DNA of 64,000 bases from Clostridium sp. AWRP (GTDB taxonomy: Bacteria > Bacillota > Clostridia > Clostridiales > Clostridiaceae): NCBI RefSeq assembly GCF_004006395.2, contig NZ_CP029758.2, forward strand, positions 1,116,001 through 1,180,000, written 5' to 3'. Made by a program: the position numbers and the translations under genes. Below are positions 36,656-44,631 of this stretch, one piece after another (position 1 is the first letter of the stretch; every line of letters starts with the position of its first letter). Under the pieces are notes generated by a model that saw only the letters and a list, made by a program, of their open reading frames with translations, was not told the DNA's origin and made no database searches.

Positions 36656-37090
36656 CTATTTATTAAATTTATATTTAATCAGTTGTTCAGGAACGCCATA
36701 ATAATTAGCTAATTGATTTATACATATATTCTTTAGATAACACTTGTCAATATCCTTTTCGTCTATCAGCAATTCAGCTGCAAATTTATTGGCTTCTATT
36801 TCAACTTTGCCTCTAGGGAAAAGAGTATATTCGTGGATATATGAAGTCTGATTTGTAGAGTGGAGTAAAGCATGTCCTAGTTCATGTGCCAATACCAATC
36901 TTTGAACTAATTCAGTTAAATTTGAATTTATTACAATGAATTTATTACCAAGCTCTTTTTTAAAAAATCCCATAGTTTTTTTAAAAGGCCTTTTTATAAT
37001 TGAAATGTTTAATTCTTTAGCAAGTATTTCAGGGTTTCTTGTACCATGCTTTTGTATTAAATGTTTAACTCTTGCATGAATATTTATCAC
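36656..37090 (-). CDS. ImmA/IrrE-family metallopeptidase of the prophage switch
   Basis: The 144-residue protein has the zinc motif VLAHELGHALLHSTN at about residues 69-83 and VEIEANKFAAELL. In ICEBs1 and similar elements ImmA cleaves the ImmR repressor after DNA damage. The GTG start lies 8 bp behind the repressor stop, with an AGGTGAT site. Confidence 0.92.
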   Translation of the reverse strand: MINIHARVKHLIQKHGTRNPEILAKELNISIIKRPFKKTMGFFKKELGNKFIVINSNLTELVQRLVLAHELGHALLHSTNQTSYIHEYTLFPRGKVEIEANKFAAELLIDEKDIDKCYLKNICINQLANYYGVPEQLIKYKFNK

Positions 37091-37098
37091 TGGATCAC

Positions 37099-37530
37099 CT
37101 ACTTATCTTTTGGGGATTTCCTTTTATTCATTGCTTTGGCCTTCCAAAAAATTTCATTCATGGTATCAAGTATTTCCTTTTTATCTTCTTCATCAAATTC
37201 ATCATCCATAAAGAAAGCCTCATTAGCTTTTTTCATATGTTCTAGATATTGTTTTTTATCGTGTGAAGTGACTTTATATTTATCTGAGTATTCTTGTGGA
37301 ATATTAATTTTAGGTTCTTTGGTATCAGTAAGTCCCATTAAATAATCAAGAGAAACGCCAAAATATTCAGCCATTTTTTTCTTAACAGTATCACTAGGAA
37401 TTCTTTTATCTGATTCATATTGAGATAATGTAGTGTTGCCTATATTAAGTATCTTAGATAATTCTAATTGACTTATTGATTTTTCTTCACGCAGATTTCG
37501 TATTCTATTACCTAATGTATAGTTTTTCAT
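37099..37530 (-). CDS. prophage repressor, XRE family
   Basis: The 143-residue protein has an HTH at residues 6-62 (IRNLREEKSISQLELSKILN, NTTLSQYESDKRIPSDTVKK) and an acidic C-terminus (DDEFDEEDKKEILDTMNEIF). It is divergent from the Cro-like gene, with four 15-bp operators between them. With ImmA downstream it should be the lysogenic repressor, inactivated by proteolysis and not by RecA-type self-cleavage. Confidence 0.92.
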   Translation of the reverse strand: MKNYTLGNRIRNLREEKSISQLELSKILNIGNTTLSQYESDKRIPSDTVKKKMAEYFGVSLDYLMGLTDTKEPKINIPQEYSDKYKVTSHDKKQYLEHMKKANEAFFMDDEFDEEDKKEILDTMNEIFWKAKAMNKRKSPKDK

Positions 37531-37544
37531 TTTGTTAACTTCCT

Positions 37545-37680
37545 TTCACAATTAGTGAACTTAAGCTTATTATACCAAATAGATTTTTATAAAACATACT
37601 TTTTCACAATTTGAGAAAATGATATTGACTTTTGCAAATTGTGAATATATAATATAAATAAAGATTTTGCTTATTGTGAA
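37545..37680. promoter_or_regulatory. lysogeny switch: divergent promoters and four operators
   Basis: Four 15-bp sites fit TTYRC-N5-GTGAA or its near-palindrome: TTCACAATTAGTGAA (37,545), TTCACAATTTGAGAA (37,603), TTTGCAAATTGTGAA (37,631) and TTTGCTTATTGTGAA (37,666). The rightward promoter is TTGACT (37,625-37,630), a 17-bp spacer and TATAAT (37,648-37,653), and the third operator fills the spacer exactly. A leftward TATAAT lies at 37,574-37,569. This is a complete early-promoter switch. Confidence 0.88.
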
Positions 37681-37698
37681 ATAGAGGAGGTGATTAGA

Positions 37699-37941
37699 AT
37701 GAACAATAAAATGAAATTTTATAGGCAAAAAAATAACTTAACTCAAGAAGAAACAGCTAAACAGTTAGGAATATCAGTAAGCGCCTATAATATGATAGAA
37801 AATGGCAATAGAGGTATTTCTTTATTGAGAGCAAAACAATTAGAAAAAATATTTAATGTTTCAATAGATGAAATTTTTTTTAACAATAACTTTCACAATG
37901 AGCAAAACAAGCAAAGAAAACAAAAGGAGATAGCAAGCTAA
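37699..37941 (+). CDS. Cro-like XRE protein
   Basis: The 80-residue protein is a single HTH: FYRQKNNLTQEETAKQLGIS and AYNMIENGNRGISLLRAKQL. The ATG at 37,699 lies 7 bp behind GAGGAGG; the GTG at 37,690 is inside that site. As first gene of the rightward early operon it should be the Cro counterpart. Its stop overlaps the next start (TAATG). Confidence 0.88.
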   Translation: MNNKMKFYRQKNNLTQEETAKQLGISVSAYNMIENGNRGISLLRAKQLEKIFNVSIDEIFFNNNFHNEQNKQRKQKEIAS

Positions 37942-38111
37942 TGGACAATTTAAATTTACTTTCAAATGTTAAAGAGATTAAAGAAGTTAAAGATATTCAC
38001 TTAGTTAATTCTCTTATAGAAAGAGATTGGATACTACTAAGGATAATATCCAATCAGGACACAATTATTTTTGTTCTTGGGAGAATTCATTACGATACTT
38101 GTCAGCAATAG
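37941..38111 (+). CDS. small early protein
   Basis: 56 residues, starting in TAATG behind AAAGGAGAT. Charged helix VKEIKEVKDIHLVNSLIERD, then WILLRIISNQDTIIFVLGR. Layouts like this occur in small proteins of unknown role behind phage Cro genes. The 3' end overlaps the minus-strand gene at 38,065 by 47 bp. Confidence 0.55.
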   Translation: MDNLNLLSNVKEIKEVKDIHLVNSLIERDWILLRIISNQDTIIFVLGRIHYDTCQQ

Positions 38112-38352
38112 AGTCAATACCATGACGAGGGAAACCAAGTATCATTGAATAACGATCATAAATAGCAGTTGAAGTATTGCTTTTATCAACGCCCTCTTCA
38201 CAAATATGTGTTACAGCACCAATTTTAAGTAAAACCCATCCTTTTGAAAGTAATTTATTTACTTCTTCAATGGTGTACAATTCACCTATTTTGGGTGTAC
38301 AAGGGTCAACTATAACATCTTTTAAAAGAGAAATGTCTTGTAAATTAATCAT
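38065..38352 (-). CDS. unknown antisense early-region protein
   Basis: 95 residues with a good AAGGTGGTGAT site. It contains GELYTIEEVNKLLSKGWVLL and IYDRYSMILGFPRHGIDSIA; the first of these is common in phage and conjugative-element proteins of unknown function. Its upstream region is nearly the same as that of the other lone minus-strand gene, at 39,441, so both are probably transcribed under the same control, against the early operon. Confidence 0.65.
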   Translation of the reverse strand: MINLQDISLLKDVIVDPCTPKIGELYTIEEVNKLLSKGWVLLKIGAVTHICEEGVDKSNTSTAIYDRYSMILGFPRHGIDSIADKYRNEFSQEQK

Positions 38353-38446
38353 AGCTTATCACCACCTTTTAGTGATGATAAAATTCTACAAAATATATAA
38401 AAATCCTTTAATATATTAATTTTAACAACAAAAGGAAGTGAAATGA

Positions 38447-38926
38447 ATGCCAAGAAAAGCTACGAAGGCAGCAGGAAATGTATATTATAAAGCACGAATT
38501 GAAGCTGCTAATACTAATGACAAATTAAACAGCAGGGAAGGAGCTGCAGAAATAATTGGGATTGATAGGACAAGGCTAGCACGAATAGAGCTTGACAGTA
38601 TTTGTGCATATCCAGAAGAAATTTTGATGATGGCTGATGTTTATAATGCTCCTGAATTAGAAAATTATTTTTGTTGTGAACAATGTCCTATAGGTAAACA
38701 TAGTGTTTCACACATTGAGGTTTTAGAAATAGATAGAATTACAATTCAAATTATATCTTCACTAGAAAATATTAATGGTGTCAAAAAGGAATTGTTAGAT
38801 ATTACGGAAGGCGGAATTATTACAGAAGATGAAAAACCAAAATTAGAACATGTTGTTAAAGCACTAGATAAAATTGCAATCGGATCTCGAGAACTAAAAC
38901 TTTGGATTCAGAAAAATTTTAGATAG
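38447..38926 (+). CDS. XRE-like DNA-binding early protein
   Basis: The 159-residue protein has residues 15-60 (NVYYKARIEAA, REGAAEIIGIDRTRLARIEL) forming an HTH. A CCEQCPIG cysteine cluster follows at about residue 80, and a long helical C-terminus (ITIQIISSLENINGVKKELL). It has an AAGGAAGTG site. Many clostridial phages have such a protein behind Cro; the role is probably regulatory. Confidence 0.75.
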   Translation: MPRKATKAAGNVYYKARIEAANTNDKLNSREGAAEIIGIDRTRLARIELDSICAYPEEILMMADVYNAPELENYFCCEQCPIGKHSVSHIEVLEIDRITIQIISSLENINGVKKELLDITEGGIITEDEKPKLEHVVKALDKIAIGSRELKLWIQKNFR

Positions 38927-38943
38927 AAAGGAGACAGTAGGAA

Positions 38944-39153
38944 GTGGCACGTGAAATAACAGGAACAGTTAGTTGGCCCCAGGCTATGAAAGATATGTTG
39001 GAAGTTCAAAGACGCTTTACTAAAGGCCTCGGATTGATGATTGAGGATGATGTGAATAAGAAAAAAATAAATATGGATCAACTTGATTTCATTATAGAAG
39101 AGTTAGGCAAGTGTAAGTGGCATGAACCAATTTTAAGAACGGAGGAGAATTGA
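38944..39153 (+). CDS. small early phage protein
   Basis: 69 residues from GTG with an AAGGAGA site (MAREITGTVSWPQAMKDMLE). No recognised domain. It is in tight array with its neighbours. Confidence 0.6.
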   Translation: MAREITGTVSWPQAMKDMLEVQRRFTKGLGLMIEDDVNKKKINMDQLDFIIEELGKCKWHEPILRTEEN

Positions 39154-39215
39154 GTAATTTACAGATTTCAAAAGAACAGCAATTAATACCTGTAAAAGAG
39201 AATGAGAAAGAATAA
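39150..39215 (+). CDS. tiny ORF overlapping the preceding stop
   Basis: A 21-codon TTG frame (MSNLQISKEQQLIPVKENEK) overlaps the previous stop codon and has GGAGGAG upstream. It may be translated, but is too short for certainty. Confidence 0.35.
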   Translation: MSNLQISKEQQLIPVKENEKE

Positions 39216-39246
39216 ATTTAAAAGTTTGGAAGAGGAGGCTATATAA

Positions 39247-39444
39247 ATGGCTAAGAGTTTAGAAGAAAGAGTTGTATCACTTGAAAAAAGAGTAGCTGCA
39301 CTTGAAGGACAAGTTCGAGCACAGCCAAAGAAGTTTATTTCAGAAGACAGTAATGGAATTTGTGATGACTTAACCCCAAGTAAATGTCCTAAAAGCAAAG
39401 ATGACTTAAAACATTTATTTAATGGAGAAAGGACATATCCTTAA
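39247..39444 (+). CDS. small coiled-coil early protein
   Basis: 65 residues: AKSLEERVVSLEKRVAALEG gives a clear heptad pattern, followed by a short acidic/Cys tail. The ATG has a GAGGAGG site. The 3' end overlaps the converging gene at 39,441 by 4 bp. Confidence 0.65.
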   Translation: MAKSLEERVVSLEKRVAALEGQVRAQPKKFISEDSNGICDDLTPSKCPKSKDDLKHLFNGERTYP

Positions 39445-39710
39445 AGATTATTTCTTAAATAATCAGTATCGCATTTTACGTTATACCATGCAGCTTCTTC
39501 TGTTAAAGCAGCAACAAATAGTCTATCATTTGAATCCGTGTACTGTTTTAATTTATCTCTTAATGAAACGCATGTTTCGTCAGTACCTATGATCCAAGTA
39601 GATTCTGTAACTCTAGCCCAAACAGAGTAGGATTTTATAAAATCTATTAAATCTTTGTAGTCTTTACCAGGAGCACATAAATCATAAGACACAATTTTAC
39701 TACTAGCCAT
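39441..39710 (-). CDS. Cas2/VapD-fold (SinR-like) orphan protein
   Basis: 89 residues reading KIVSYDLCAPGKDYKDLIDF, YSVWARVTESTWII and DRLFVAALTEEAAWY. This strand-helix-strand ferredoxin-like pattern with DL...P..Y and S.W.......W.I is that of the small SinR/Cas2-like family found as orphans in phages and bacteria. No CRISPR array or other cas gene is present. It has a GTGAGGTGAT site and the same upstream sequence as the gene at 38,352. Possibly a nuclease of the VapD/Cas2 group. Confidence 0.7.
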   Translation of the reverse strand: MASSKIVSYDLCAPGKDYKDLIDFIKSYSVWARVTESTWIIGTDETCVSLRDKLKQYTDSNDRLFVAALTEEAAWYNVKCDTDYLRNNL

Positions 39711-39810
39711 AATTTATCACCTCACTTTCTAGGTGATAATTCTACAAAATAATGTAAGAACCTTTAGAAGATAATACCAAATAAATCAAAGGAGGATTCA
39801 GATAGAGCTT

Positions 39811-39927
39811 TTGATTAAAAATCATATTTTATTAGTAACTTTGGAGCAAAGGAAAGGTGCAAAGGTTAAAAGTAAGTTTGAATCAATACAAAAAGAGATT
39901 GGAAGGAGGAAAAATCATGGTATTTGA
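39811..39927 (+). CDS. possible small ORF
   Basis: A TTG frame of 38 codons (MIKNHILLVTLEQRKGAKVK), 14 bases behind AAAGGAGG, overlaps the next gene by 11 bp. Low support. Confidence 0.3.
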   Translation: MIKNHILLVTLEQRKGAKVKSKFESIQKEIGRRKNHGI

Positions 39928-40342
39928 AAATTTGTTGGTACTTTTAATAGCTGCTAAGGAAAAATGCCCTCAGGAAGTGGCTTTCAAATACTTAGATAGA
40001 TATTTAGAACATGGAACTAATTTTAAAAGACCTCCTGTATTTAGCTGGACACCTGAGGATATACAGGATGTGATGAAATTTAAGCAGGAAGGTATTAGTA
40101 ATGAGGAGATAGGTAGCTATTATGGGGTAAAGGCAAATACCATAAAGAGTTTATTTTATAAAAAAACTACTCAATCACCAGTAGATGAACCTAGAAGACG
40201 TGGGACCAAGCTTGAAGTACAGGAAATGTTGAAACTAAATAAGCAGGGATGGAAGCCAAGAGAATTAGCAGAAAAATTTGATATTAAAATACACACTGTA
40301 TACAGCAGAATCAAAAAAGCAAAACAGAAAGCGGAGGTGTGA
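39917..40342 (+). CDS. double-HTH early regulator-like protein
   Basis: 141 residues from ATG 39,917 behind AAGGAGG. Two HTH-like repeats: WTPEDIQDVMKFKQEGISNE with EEIGSYYGVKANTIKSL, and EVQEMLKLNKQGWKPRELAE with KFDIKIHTVYSRIKKA. The two halves look like an internal duplication of a resolvase-type HTH. Probably DNA-binding; no nuclease domain. Confidence 0.7.
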   Translation: MVFENLLVLLIAAKEKCPQEVAFKYLDRYLEHGTNFKRPPVFSWTPEDIQDVMKFKQEGISNEEIGSYYGVKANTIKSLFYKKTTQSPVDEPRRRGTKLEVQEMLKLNKQGWKPRELAEKFDIKIHTVYSRIKKAKQKAEV

Positions 40343-40343
40343 T

Positions 40344-40487
40344 ATGGAGATGGACGTGCTTAAAGAAAAGTTAAATAAATATATAGATTTATATGGTCGC
40401 CTTGATAAAAGGACTTTAGAAGTTAGCCAGGAACTTGACAAGCTAATAGTTAAAGAAATGAAGGATGGAAAGGAGGAGGATAAGTAA
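40344..40487 (+). CDS. Spo0E-like aspartyl phosphatase
   Basis: 47 residues starting at ATG 40,344 behind GGAGGTG. The sequence KEKLNKYIDLYGRLDKRTLE then VSQELDKLIVKEM fits the Spo0E family, whose signature is SQxLDxLI in the second helix. Spo0E proteins dephosphorylate Spo0A-P and so delay sporulation. In a prophage it could keep the host vegetative for lytic growth. The helical hairpin is intact. Confidence 0.75.
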   Translation: MEMDVLKEKLNKYIDLYGRLDKRTLEVSQELDKLIVKEMKDGKEEDK

Positions 40488-40742
40488 ATGAATGGATATT
40501 TACAATGCTTGATAGACCAGTACGTAACTAAGGCTAATAAGGCTTTAGATCCAGAAAAAAGAAACATATACAGAGAAGTTTTAAATGATTTGTTGAAGTT
40601 TAAAGAGTATGTTGAAATGCCACAAGAAACTAGTACTGATGATGTACCTAAGAAACATATTGCACTTGATTTTGTTGGAACAATGCCAGGACTTATGGAA
40701 TACTTAAAAAATTTAAGTTTGAGGGAAGGAGGTATTAAATGA
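40488..40742 (+). CDS. early phage protein of unknown function
   Basis: 84 residues directly behind the Spo0E-like stop. Begins NGYLQCLIDQYVTKANKAL; contains KRNIYREVLNDLLKFKEYVE. Helical, soluble, not recognised. Confidence 0.6.
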   Translation: MNGYLQCLIDQYVTKANKALDPEKRNIYREVLNDLLKFKEYVEMPQETSTDDVPKKHIALDFVGTMPGLMEYLKNLSLREGGIK

Positions 40743-40813
40743 ACATAAGTGAAAGAAAAGTATTTTTACAAATAAAAAAGGCCCTCTGCCAAAGGACCAA
40801 AAGAAATTTATAA
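40739..40813 (+). CDS. tiny ORF in an ATGA overlap
   Basis: 24 codons (MNISERKVFLQIKKALCQRT) starting in ATGA with GGAAGGAGG upstream. Its ribosome binding site is excellent, but the product is very short. Confidence 0.4.
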   Translation: MNISERKVFLQIKKALCQRTKRNL

Positions 40814-40867
40814 ATCTATTCCTATTCTATATGAGAATGGGGAAAAAATCAAATTGGAGGTTTACAG

Positions 40868-42853
40868 ATGTCAAATAGAATTGTTTTAAAAGGATTGTAT
40901 CTTAAGAATTTTAAAGGAATTAAAGAGCTAGATATAGATTTTGAGAATACAACAAATATATACGGAGATAACGGTACAGGTAAAACTACTGTGTTTGATG
41001 CATTTGCATGGCTGTTGTTTGATAAGGATAGTCAGAATATAAGTAAATTTGACGTGCAGCCACTTGATAAGAGCAATAATATAATCCACAGAATTGATAC
41101 AGAAGTTATTGGATCACTTGAAATAGATGGAGTTAAAATAGTTTTGAGAAAGGTTTTAAAAGAAAAATGGGTTAAGCCTAAAGGTAAGCCTGAGTCAGAG
41201 CTTAAAGGTGTAACTACTACTTATTACATTGATGATGTACCTAAGAAACAGGGTGAATATAAGGAAAAAATAAACAGTATTATTCCAGAAGATATATTCA
41301 AATTAGTAACTAATCCTTCATATTTTTCAACCAACATGAAATGGCAGGACAGAAAGAAAATACTTATGGATATTATAGGTGAACTTACGGATGAAAATGT
41401 TATTGATTTTAAAAAGGATTTGGAACCTCTAAAAGATTTGTTAGGAAACAAGAGTATAGAAGAACTTAAAAAAAGTATAAACGCGTCAAGAAAAAAATTG
41501 ATTAAAGATAGAGAATCGATCCAGCCTAGAATTGATGAATTAAACATGGCTGTAAAGGATGATATTAATTTTCAACAATTAGAGGTTAAGAAACAAGAAA
41601 TAGTTTCAAAGATAAACAATATAGAAGAGCAGCTTATAGATAAATCTAAAATAAATGACGAATTGTTTAAAGAAAAAGATAAGTTATATGGACTTAAATC
41701 CAAACTCAAGGATATTGAAAGAGATGAACTTCGGAAAGCTGGAAGTGGTAAAGACAAAATAGCAGAGGAATTATACAGTATTACTGGTGAAATAGCTGAT
41801 ATTAAATTTCATGTCAAATCAATTGAATCTGAAAAAAATAATAACCTTAATTTAATAGAAACCATTGAAAATGATGTTAAAAATTTAAGGAAAGAGTGGT
41901 ATGAGGAAAACAATAAACCATTCGAACTTCCGGAAGACGCTCGTATATGTCCTTTGTGTAAAAGGCCTTTTGATGAAGAAGATGTTGAAAAGCACAAACA
42001 GGAATTAGAAGAAAACTTTAAGCAAAACAAATCAAAAATTCTTAAAGAGATAACTAGAAAGGGTAGTAGTAAGGCAGATGAAATTGAAAAGTATGAGAAA
42101 AAGATATCTGAGAATGAAATTGAATTAGGGGGATTACTTAAAAAATTAGATGATTTTAATAATAAAAAGGATGAATTGCAAAGCAAATTTGATAATTTTA
42201 AGGCAGCTGTTGATCTTAATAGTAATAAAGAATATCAGAATACATTAAATCAGATAGAAATACTTGAAAATGAGTTATCTAAGCCAATAGAAGGAAATTC
42301 AAAAATTGAAGAGCTTAAGAAAAGAAAAGCACTTTTAGGCATTGAACTAGAAAATGTTAATTATGACTTAGGTTACAAAGAAATTAATGTTAATACTAAA
42401 TCAAGGATTAAAGAACTTCAGGATAAGGAAAAGACTCTAGCACAACAAATTGCAGACCTTGAAAAGCAAGATTTTATGTGTGATGAATTTATAAAAACTA
42501 AAGTTAAACTTATGGAATCCAGTATAAATTCTAAGTTTAAATATGTTAAGTTTAGGTTCTTTAAAGCCCAAGTTAACGGAGGAATTGAAGAGGATTGTGA
42601 GCCTCTTATAGATGGGGTTCCGTTCTCAACAAACTTGAACTCAGGTGCCAGAATTAATGCTGGAATAGATATTATAAATACACTATCAAGTCATTACGAA
42701 ATTAAAGCTCCTATATTTATAGATAACAGGGAAAGCACCACAAGGCTTATAGATACAGAAAGCCAAATAATTAATTTGGTTGTAAGTAGTATGGATAAGA
42801 AATTAAGAGTTGAGAATAGTTCGGAAGTAGAACAGACAGAATTAGCAGGTTAA
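40868..42853 (+). CDS. SbcC/Rad50-like AAA ATPase
   Basis: The 661-residue protein has Walker A GDNGTGKTT at residues 33-41, a coiled coil with a central zinc-hook CPLCKRPF at about residue 361, and a C-terminal half with NSGARINAGIDIINTLS (signature-like) and APIFIDNRES at the Walker B position. Phage versions work with RecT-type annealing proteins in recombination or replication repair. No SbcD-like nuclease is adjacent. The ATG has a TGGAGG site. Confidence 0.9.
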   Translation: MSNRIVLKGLYLKNFKGIKELDIDFENTTNIYGDNGTGKTTVFDAFAWLLFDKDSQNISKFDVQPLDKSNNIIHRIDTEVIGSLEIDGVKIVLRKVLKEKWVKPKGKPESELKGVTTTYYIDDVPKKQGEYKEKINSIIPEDIFKLVTNPSYFSTNMKWQDRKKILMDIIGELTDENVIDFKKDLEPLKDLLGNKSIEELKKSINASRKKLIKDRESIQPRIDELNMAVKDDINFQQLEVKKQEIVSKINNIEEQLIDKSKINDELFKEKDKLYGLKSKLKDIERDELRKAGSGKDKIAEELYSITGEIADIKFHVKSIESEKNNNLNLIETIENDVKNLRKEWYEENNKPFELPEDARICPLCKRPFDEEDVEKHKQELEENFKQNKSKILKEITRKGSSKADEIEKYEKKISENEIELGGLLKKLDDFNNKKDELQSKFDNFKAAVDLNSNKEYQNTLNQIEILENELSKPIEGNSKIEELKKRKALLGIELENVNYDLGYKEINVNTKSRIKELQDKEKTLAQQIADLEKQDFMCDEFIKTKVKLMESSINSKFKYVKFRFFKAQVNGGIEEDCEPLIDGVPFSTNLNSGARINAGIDIINTLSSHYEIKAPIFIDNRESTTRLIDTESQIINLVVSSMDKKLRVENSSEVEQTELAG

Positions 42854-42879
42854 TAAATTCAAAGAAAGGGTGATACGAA

Positions 42880-43833
42880 ATGTCAAGTGAAAATACAGCT
42901 TTAACTTTGGCTAAGGAAGAAGCTTTAAACCAAGTAACAACGAAAATTAATGAATTAAGGAAAAATAATGATATAGTTTTTCCAAAAAATTATTCTGTAG
43001 CTAATGCACTTAATAGTGCATGGCTGCAGCTCCAAGAAGTCAAAGATAAGAATGATAAACCTGCGCTTGAAGTATGTACTAAGAACTCAATTATAGGTTC
43101 ATTATATGATATGTGTTTACAAGGGTTAACACCTGCTAAGAAGCAATGTTATTTTGTAGTATACGGAAAACAGCTACAGCTTATGAGAAGCTATATGGGG
43201 ACTGTAGCAGTAACTAAAAGATTAGAAGGAGTAAAGGATATAAAAGCTTACTGTATATATGAAGGTGATGAATTTGAAGAAACATATGATTTGGATACAG
43301 CAACGCTAAACATTAGCAAATTTAATCCCAAGTTTGAAAATATAGATATTGATAAAATCAAAGGTGCGTTTGCAGTAGTAATTGGAGAGAATGGTCCTAT
43401 TCATACTGAGGTAATGAACATTAATCAGATACAAAAGGCATGGGGGCAGGGTATTGCCTACAAGACAGGAAAGTCAAAAGCGCATAATAATTTTACAGAT
43501 GAAATGGCGAAGAAAACAGTAATAAACAGGGCTTGTAAGATGTATGCAAATACTTCAGATGATAGCGACCTTTTGATGGAAGCTTTTAATAATACGGATA
43601 AAACTTATGATGAAAAAGATATGGTAGGTAATGTTGAATATGAGGTCAAAGAAGAAATAAAAGACAACGCTAATAAAAAGAAAATAGATGTTGAGGTACC
43701 TGAAAATCAGGATCAGAACAGTAAAGATAAATCTAAAAACATAATTGATGTTAATCCTAAAGATGTACAGTCAGATGAAGACAGTAATAAAGATAGCTTA
43801 CAGAAGACTGGAGTGGAAGGACCAGGGTTTTGA
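42880..43833 (+). CDS. recT: RecT-family single-strand annealing protein
   Basis: The 317-residue protein has ALEVCTKNSIIGSLYDMCLQ, GLTPAKKQCYFVVYGKQLQL and AYCIYEGDEFEETYD, all RecT landmarks. The acidic/Lys tail after residue 245 is variable. RecT pairs complementary ssDNA at phage ends. It lies directly behind the SbcC-like gene, where a RecE exonuclease would be in other phages. Confidence 0.95.
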   Translation: MSSENTALTLAKEEALNQVTTKINELRKNNDIVFPKNYSVANALNSAWLQLQEVKDKNDKPALEVCTKNSIIGSLYDMCLQGLTPAKKQCYFVVYGKQLQLMRSYMGTVAVTKRLEGVKDIKAYCIYEGDEFEETYDLDTATLNISKFNPKFENIDIDKIKGAFAVVIGENGPIHTEVMNINQIQKAWGQGIAYKTGKSKAHNNFTDEMAKKTVINRACKMYANTSDDSDLLMEAFNNTDKTYDEKDMVGNVEYEVKEEIKDNANKKKIDVEVPENQDQNSKDKSKNIIDVNPKDVQSDEDSNKDSLQKTGVEGPGF

Positions 43834-44558
43834 TGAAACTTAAAGTGTTAGGGAGTGGTAGCAGTGGTAACTGCTATTTACTCCAAAATAAAGATGAAAC
43901 TTTGATTATTGAGTGTGGATTATCTTACAAGACTATTTTAAAAGGCTTAAATTTTGATTTAAAAAATGTTGTGGGGTGTTTGATTAGTCACGAACATAAA
44001 GACCACAGTAAAGCAATAAATGATGTATTAAACAATGCAATAGATGTTTATACAAGTGAGGGAACATTGAAAGCAATAAATATTAAAAGCTATAGAGCAA
44101 AAATAATTAGAGCCGAGGAACAATTTAATATAGGTCAATTTACAATATTACCTATAAAGACTCAACATGATGCGGCAGATTCTTTAGGATTTTTAATATA
44201 CCACAATGAAATTGGCAGACTTCTATTTATAACAGATAGTTATTACTGCAGATATAAATTTTCGGGACTTAATCACATTATGATCGAATGTAACTATAGC
44301 ATGGACATTTTAAACAGAAATATTGAAGCTGGATTGGTACATCCTGTGTTGGCCAATAGGTTGTTAAAATCACATTTCAGTTTTGATAATGTCAAAGAAT
44401 TTTTAAAGGTTACAGATTTAAGTAAAACTAAAGAAATAGTTTTATTGCATTTAAGCAATGACAACAGCAATGAGGATCAATTTAGAGAAGAAATTGAAAA
44501 GCTAACTGGAAAGCCAGTATATGGAGCAGATAGAGGGTTAGAAATAGAATTGTTTTAG
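43833..44558 (+). CDS. MBL-fold hydrolase of the phage recombination cluster
   Basis: 241 residues from ATG 43,833, overlapping the recT stop (TGATG). SHEHKDHSKAIN is the HxHxDH zinc motif, preceded by GSGSSGNCYLL; ITDSYYC and LLHLSNDNS follow. This is the YycJ-like phage subgroup that usually accompanies RecT. Probably a nuclease or phosphodiesterase. Confidence 0.9.
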   Translation: MKLKVLGSGSSGNCYLLQNKDETLIIECGLSYKTILKGLNFDLKNVVGCLISHEHKDHSKAINDVLNNAIDVYTSEGTLKAINIKSYRAKIIRAEEQFNIGQFTILPIKTQHDAADSLGFLIYHNEIGRLLFITDSYYCRYKFSGLNHIMIECNYSMDILNRNIEAGLVHPVLANRLLKSHFSFDNVKEFLKVTDLSKTKEIVLLHLSNDNSNEDQFREEIEKLTGKPVYGADRGLEIELF

Positions 44559-44631
44559 AATTTAAAGTTTTAAAGTAGGCATGTTAGTACCGATCTAGCA
44601 GTTTACTTTAACACACCAGAGAGGTGCTGGC

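Noticed and set aside
39441..39710. Cas2-like protein as a sign of a CRISPR-Cas locus
   Set aside because: No repeat-spacer array, cas1 or effector gene is present on either strand; the SinR/Cas2-fold family also exists as orphans.
40278..40343. N-terminal extension of the Spo0E-like gene
   Set aside because: The extension lies in the preceding gene, and a proper ribosome binding site stands directly before ATG 40,344.
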